In this document: in pieces, positions 44,543-44,928 of the stretch
Numbering within the stretch: the stretch's first letter is position 1
Layout of the letters: each line of letters opens with the position of its first letter
NCBI GenBank assembly: GCA_945870575.1
Contig: CAMBSK010000023.1
Span: forward strand, 1 to 44,928
Source: Bordetella parapertussis
Lineage (GTDB): Bacteria > Pseudomonadota > Gammaproteobacteria > Burkholderiales > Burkholderiaceae_C
Direction: 5' to 3'
Length of the DNA: 44,928 bases
Made by a program: the position numbers and the translations under genes
The notes under the pieces: model-generated
What the model was told of the DNA's origin: nothing
What the model saw: the letters and a program-made list of their open reading frames with translations, nothing else
The model's database searches: none

Positions 44543-44610
44543 CTGGGGATGGTTTGGGCGTGCCCAGTTCAACCCCAGTACCGATTGCCGCACAGAAACC
44601 GAAAACGGCA
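44543..44610. other. Non-coding stretch with stacked inverted repeats
   Basis: CTGGGG (44543-44548) pairs with CCCCAG (44573-44578) around an inner TGGGC/GCCCA hairpin (44555-44559, 44562-44566); a third pair TGCCG/CGGCA follows (44586-44590, 44606-44610). It could be a structured RNA or part of an element end. No known RNA family recognised. The remaining 44262-44704 DNA holds only the Fur-like site and tRNA piece. Confidence 0.35.
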
Positions 44611-44678
44611 TAGCAACTTAGTGCCACTTAAAACTTGCCCGTTGTCTTAGGTGAGAAAACCGTTGATCGTTCATGTTC

Positions 44679-44708
44679 TCAACAGATGAACACAGATTCA
44701 ACAGATGA
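44679..44708 (+). repeat. Two 11-bp direct repeats
   Basis: TCAACAGATGA occurs at 44679-44689 and again at 44698-44708, 19 bp apart, with a partial third TTCAACAGAG after it. It lies directly at the start of the partial ORF. Iteron-like spacing, but only two full copies are visible. Confidence 0.5.
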
Positions 44709-44928
44709 CACTTTCAACAGAGCAACAGAAACGACTGGTCAAACTTATCCGGTCTGATCATGGTTGTAACGTTTCCAAGAGTCAATTTATTGAAGTTGTA
44801 TTCAACTTACTTGAGAACATTTCTGGTTTTGAGCAACCAGAAACTTCCATCACCAGTGAACTTATCAACAACCTTTGGAGAACTTACCGTGCCAAAAGCA
44901 AGCAAAGACTTAACCACATCAGTCGATC
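44705..44928 (+). CDS. Partial ORF at the right edge, unknown function
   Basis: An open frame of 74 codons from the ATG at 44705 that is still open at the window end. It begins MTLSTEQQKRLVKLIRSDHG and contains FIEVVFNLLENISG and LWRTYRAKSKQRL; it appears helical and basic. No family was recognised. The low-GC base use and its place just beyond the tRNA-Arg fragment suggest it belongs to an inserted element. The ribosome site is weak, so the start is uncertain. Confidence 0.5.
   Translation, partial: MTLSTEQQKRLVKLIRSDHGCNVSKSQFIEVVFNLLENISGFEQPETSITSELINNLWRTYRAKSKQRLNHISR

Overview
The window is Gram-negative chromosomal DNA that looks like a betaproteobacterium of the order Burkholderiales, perhaps Comamonadaceae-like. 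The evidence is gene order and protein style: the run TPR protein-lolB-ispE-tRNA-Gln-prs-rplY-pth; ftsY divergent from two M16 peptidases, rsmD, coaD and a YfhL-type ferredoxin; a full aa3/caa3-type cytochrome oxidase locus next to rpoH; and DUF1841, DUF1993, DUF2970 and twin-transmembrane proteins. Genus is not claimed. Most of the window is housekeeping sequence packed into operons with 4-nt ATGA/GTGA/TTGA overlaps.

Layout. 1-444: tRNA-Ile2(CAU) on the minus strand with a terminator, then the decayed 5' half of a second copy. 445-5494: DUF1993 protein, hrcA, and the divergent run nadK-recN-rapZ. 5457-7330: the oxidised-guanine repair pair mutM-mutY. 7370-13392: TPR protein, lolB, ispE, tRNA-Gln, prs, rplY, pth and a small secreted basic protein. 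13401-17487: a minus-strand operon of an active and an inactive M16 peptidase, rsmD, coaD and ferredoxin. 17549-20926: ftsY, then a kinase and a divergent enolase paralogue that are translationally coupled. 20937-24281: a large filamentous-haemagglutinin-like TpsA adhesin with no partner transporter here, followed by very AT-rich DNA. 24509-25453: rpoH preceded by a perfect CIRCE operator. 25510-34564: the cytochrome oxidase cluster (ctaC, ctaD, two tiny membrane proteins, ctaG, ctaE, SURF1, an SCO-like protein, ctaA, ctaB, SCO1). 34690-42921: a BioC-like methyltransferase, comF, trmL, a MaoC dehydratase, fpr, a PcaF-type thiolase, DUF1841, a dihaem cytochrome c, a MoxR ATPase with its VWA partner, and a 44-residue membrane protein. 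43062-44261: an AT-rich general porin behind a Fur-like site. 44262-44928: non-coding DNA with the 5' half of tRNA-Arg(CCU) cut at the anticodon loop, then unfamiliar sequence with an ORF running off the edge, as expected at an integrated element's border.

Two links stand out. HrcA is encoded at 1003-2004, and its operator sits in front of the heat-shock sigma factor at 24447-24473, so repressor and sigma factor appear wired together. The oxidase cluster carries its copper and haem A supply chain: CtaA and CtaB make haem A, while CtaG, SCO1 and a second SCO-like protein plausibly serve copper delivery.

Best candidates for something new are the kinase/enolase-like pair (changed catalytic residues and a likely new substrate), the orphan adhesin with a long N-terminal extension, and the tRNA-Arg-bounded right edge.
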